NCBI GenBank assembly: GCA_040900215.1
Contig: JBBDZL010000016.1
Coordinates: 1-19,244, forward strand
Length of the DNA stretch: 19,244 nt
Origin: 9FT-COMBO-53-11 sp040900215
GTDB lineage: Bacteria > Patescibacteriota > WWE3 > 9FT-COMBO-53-11
Reading direction: 5' to 3'
The notes below the pieces were generated by a model. That model did no database searches. It saw only the letters and a program-made list of their open reading frames with translations, and was not told where the DNA came from. Positions 18,935 to 19,244 of the stretch are shown piece after piece. A program made the position numbers and the translations under genes. Each line of letters starts with the position of its first letter. Within the stretch, counting starts at the first letter, position 1.

Positions 18935-19161
18935 TAGGGGATCTTCTTCCCGTAATTCTTCTCCAACGCCGCAAAATTGGCCTGGACGATGTCAATGATC
19001 TCCTGGGGAAGATCATTCGGCGCCATCAGGCCCCGCAGGCGGGCGGCCGTCAAGGCGATCTCGGAAGGAACACCCAGCTGCACGAGTCGGTCCCACTCGC
19101 ATTGCGGACAGACGTCATGGGGGCTCAAGCCAAATCCCCGCAGCTTGCAGAGATGATCCAT
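18934..19161 (-). CDS. Small Cys-rich protein with a Cys-Pro-x-Cys knuckle
   Basis: The 75-residue protein has Cys5 and a Val-Cys-Pro-Gln-Cys-Glu motif (Cys18 and Cys21), which with nearby His3 and His15 could bind zinc; the rest is helical. No family recognised. AGGAG precedes the ATG at 19161 by a few bases, and an extended -10 lies at 19187-19195. The start of an upstream paralogue is off the right edge: its last codons (Tyr-Gly-Lys-Lys-Ile-Pro-stop) and its terminator recur almost unchanged at 19202-19244. Confidence 0.8.
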   Translation of the reverse strand: MDHLCKLRGFGLSPHDVCPQCEWDRLVQLGVPSEIALTAARLRGLMAPNDLPQEIIDIVQANFAALEKNYGKKIP

Positions 19162-19186
19162 CTCTCTCCTCTCTTATAGGTTATCT

Positions 19187-19195
19187 TAATTATAA
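19187..19195 (-). promoter_or_regulatory. Extended -10 promoter of the 18934-19161 gene
   Basis: Minus strand reads TGT-TATAAT. The leader of about 20 bases carries the AGGAG site. It follows directly on the terminator of the duplicated copy. Confidence 0.75.
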
Positions 19196-19225
19196 CAAAA
19201 GGGACCGAAACAGGGGTTTCGGTCC
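19196..19225 (-). terminator. Terminator of the partial duplicate gene
   Basis: The stem 19202-19211 with 19216-19225 is identical to that at 18911-18934; only one loop base differs. Confidence 0.85.
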
Positions 19226-19244
19226 TAGGGGATCTTCTTCCCGT
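19225..19244 (-). CDS. 3' end of a second copy of the small Cys-rich gene
   Basis: The last six codons and stop match the end of the 18934-19161 gene exactly (Gly-Lys-Lys-Ile-Pro-stop), and the terminator that follows is the same. The rest lies beyond the window, so only a tandem duplication can be stated; whether the upstream copy is intact is unknown. Confidence 0.7.

Overview
The window looks like a GC-rich scaffold piece from a Candidate Phyla Radiation (Patescibacteria) bacterium. The basis is gene content recalled from that group: a PfkB kinase paired with a large unknown protein, a DUF2207 membrane protein, a TrpR/YerC-like regulator, a DUF5667-like remnant, a coding repeat giving FAEATAG-type peptides, and many tiny unknown genes. 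Codon use fits the standard bacterial code, with TGA read as stop. I cannot name the lineage. No rRNA, tRNA, CRISPR array, transposase or phage structural gene was seen. A run of 100 Ns at 7860-7959 marks an assembly gap.

Layout. 1-2987 (minus) is a redox/copper block: a partial membrane protein with a Cys-Ser-Ala-Cys motif, a membrane-anchored DsbA-like oxidoreductase, a three-helix membrane protein, a lipid- or membrane-anchored cupredoxin, and a 2-hydroxyacid dehydrogenase. 3106-3516 is a TrpR-like repressor; a palindrome overlaps its promoter and a degenerate copy lies upstream of the dehydrogenase, suggesting one small regulon. 3600-6520 is a run of small genes, many with their own promoter, strong GGAGG ribosome site and hairpin terminator. 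6519-8918 is a kinase/unknown-protein pair across the gap. 8938-10695 is a DUF2207 protein. 10757-12203 holds two unknown genes and pyrH. 12241-14200 is a more AT-rich island with a membrane-flavodoxin-reductase-like fusion (RnfD/NqrB-like plus FNR) and a broken DUF5667-like fragment. 14144-15255 is a glycosyltransferase coupled to a hotdog thioesterase. 15372-16964 is another set of small cassettes. 17010-18884 has two anchored extracytoplasmic proteins and a PgeF/YfiH-type protein. The right edge has a small cysteine protein that is tandemly duplicated.

The most striking pattern is that genes use two start modes. One class has a strong Shine-Dalgarno site, a real 5' leader and usually a terminator. 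The other class has no Shine-Dalgarno site and a -10 box, mostly of the extended form TGn-TAnnnT, ending only 6-10 bases before the start codon, which predicts leaderless or nearly leaderless mRNAs. Twelve genes fit the second class; the small unknown genes and pyrH fit the first.
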